Shown here: positions 6,686-6,932 of the stretch, piece after piece
How positions within the stretch are numbered: the first letter of the stretch is position 1
Layout: each line of letters begins with the position of its first letter
DNA from: Bacteroidales bacterium
GTDB lineage: Bacteria; Bacteroidota; Bacteroidia; Bacteroidales; UBA7960
Assembly (NCBI GenBank): GCA_007130545.1
Contig: SLSG01000298.1
Span: forward strand, 1-6,932
Length of the DNA stretch: 6,932 nucleotides
Direction of reading: 5' to 3'
Position numbers and translations under genes: made by a program
Notes under the pieces: generated by a model
Told to the model about the DNA's origin: nothing
Databases searched by the model: none
The model's input: only the letters and a program-made list of their open reading frames with translations

Positions 6686-6932
6686 ATGGGCAAACTCAGT
6701 TTGTTGGTGGTGGACGATGAGCCCGGAATCAGGAGCGGGGTTTTGAGGATACTGGAGAACTTTTCGGTGAGCTATCCTTTCATGGATGAGGACTTTGAAT
6801 TTGATGTGCTTACGGCCGAAACCGGAGAAGAGGCCATAGAGATACTGGATTCCAGGCATTTGGACATAGTGCTGCTGGACAATAAGTTGCCCGGGATACA
6901 GGGGATTGAGGTGCTGGAATACATCAACAAGA
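6686..6932 (+). CDS. Response regulator, N-terminal receiver domain (truncated by window end)
   Basis: An open frame from ATG 6686, 2 nt after the previous stop, runs off the window after 82 codons. The visible part is a receiver domain: acidic pocket D10-D11-E12 (VVDDEPGI) and phospho-acceptor D65 (VLLDNKLPG). A short insert around residues 28-38 (SYPFMDEDF) sits between the first helix and second strand. The Asp context DNKLPGIQGIEVL resembles multi-domain regulators, including NtrC-type sigma-54 activators, but the output domain lies beyond the edge. It could also be another receiver-only protein or a hybrid kinase. Its place at the end of the cluster suggests it is a second target of the H-cluster kinase. 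Confidence 0.9.
   Translation, partial: MGKLSLLVVDDEPGIRSGVLRILENFSVSYPFMDEDFEFDVLTAETGEEAIEILDSRHLDIVLLDNKLPGIQGIEVLEYINK

Overview
The window holds one tightly packed, same-strand gene cluster for a trimeric NuoE/NuoF/HydA-type [FeFe] hydrogenase, followed directly by an H-cluster-containing sensor histidine kinase and two response-regulator receiver proteins. The last of these runs off the right edge. Nothing is encoded convincingly on the minus strand, and no RNA gene, mobile element, CRISPR array or terminator is visible.

Organism: an anaerobe, most likely a fermentative Bacteroidota member (inference). Coding DNA is of mid GC content, while the leader (1-189) is very AT-rich. None of the six starts has a good Shine-Dalgarno sequence, and the leader contains a match to the Bacteroidota -7 box (TAnnTTTG). 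A non-Bacteroidota origin cannot be excluded from this alone.

Layout: 1-189 is a non-coding leader with overlapping promoter candidates: a sigma-54-like -24/-12 pair at 78-93, a Bacteroidota-type box at 69-76, and a weak Rex-like site at 162-179. At 190-669 is the thioredoxin-like [2Fe-2S] NuoE/HydC subunit. At 644-2608 is the NuoF/HydB flavoprotein with extra ferredoxin clusters, overlapping NuoE by 26 nt. At 2624-4240 is the HydA catalytic subunit with the full M3-type relay ([2Fe-2S], His/Cys3 [4Fe-4S], two ferredoxin clusters, H-cluster). At 4233-6272 is a fusion of ferredoxin clusters, a sensory H-cluster domain, a four-Cys Fe-S domain and a histidine kinase, overlapping hydA by 8 nt. 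At 6285-6683 is a stand-alone receiver. At 6686-6932 is the N-terminal receiver of a second regulator.

Likely working model (inference): HydA/B/C exchange electrons between H2, a pyridine nucleotide and/or ferredoxin. The fusion kinase reads H2 or redox state through its own H-cluster and passes phosphate to one or both receivers, which could feed back on the promoter. The most notable oddities are in the proteins. HydA keeps every H-cluster ligand but appears to have lost three of the five residues of the classical proton path. The NuoF subunit has non-consensus residues in the flavin/NAD pocket. The sensor has Ser where catalytic enzymes have the proton-donating Cys, and it carries an Fe-S module rather than a PAS domain before the kinase. 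Alignments to reference proteins were made from memory and by eye.
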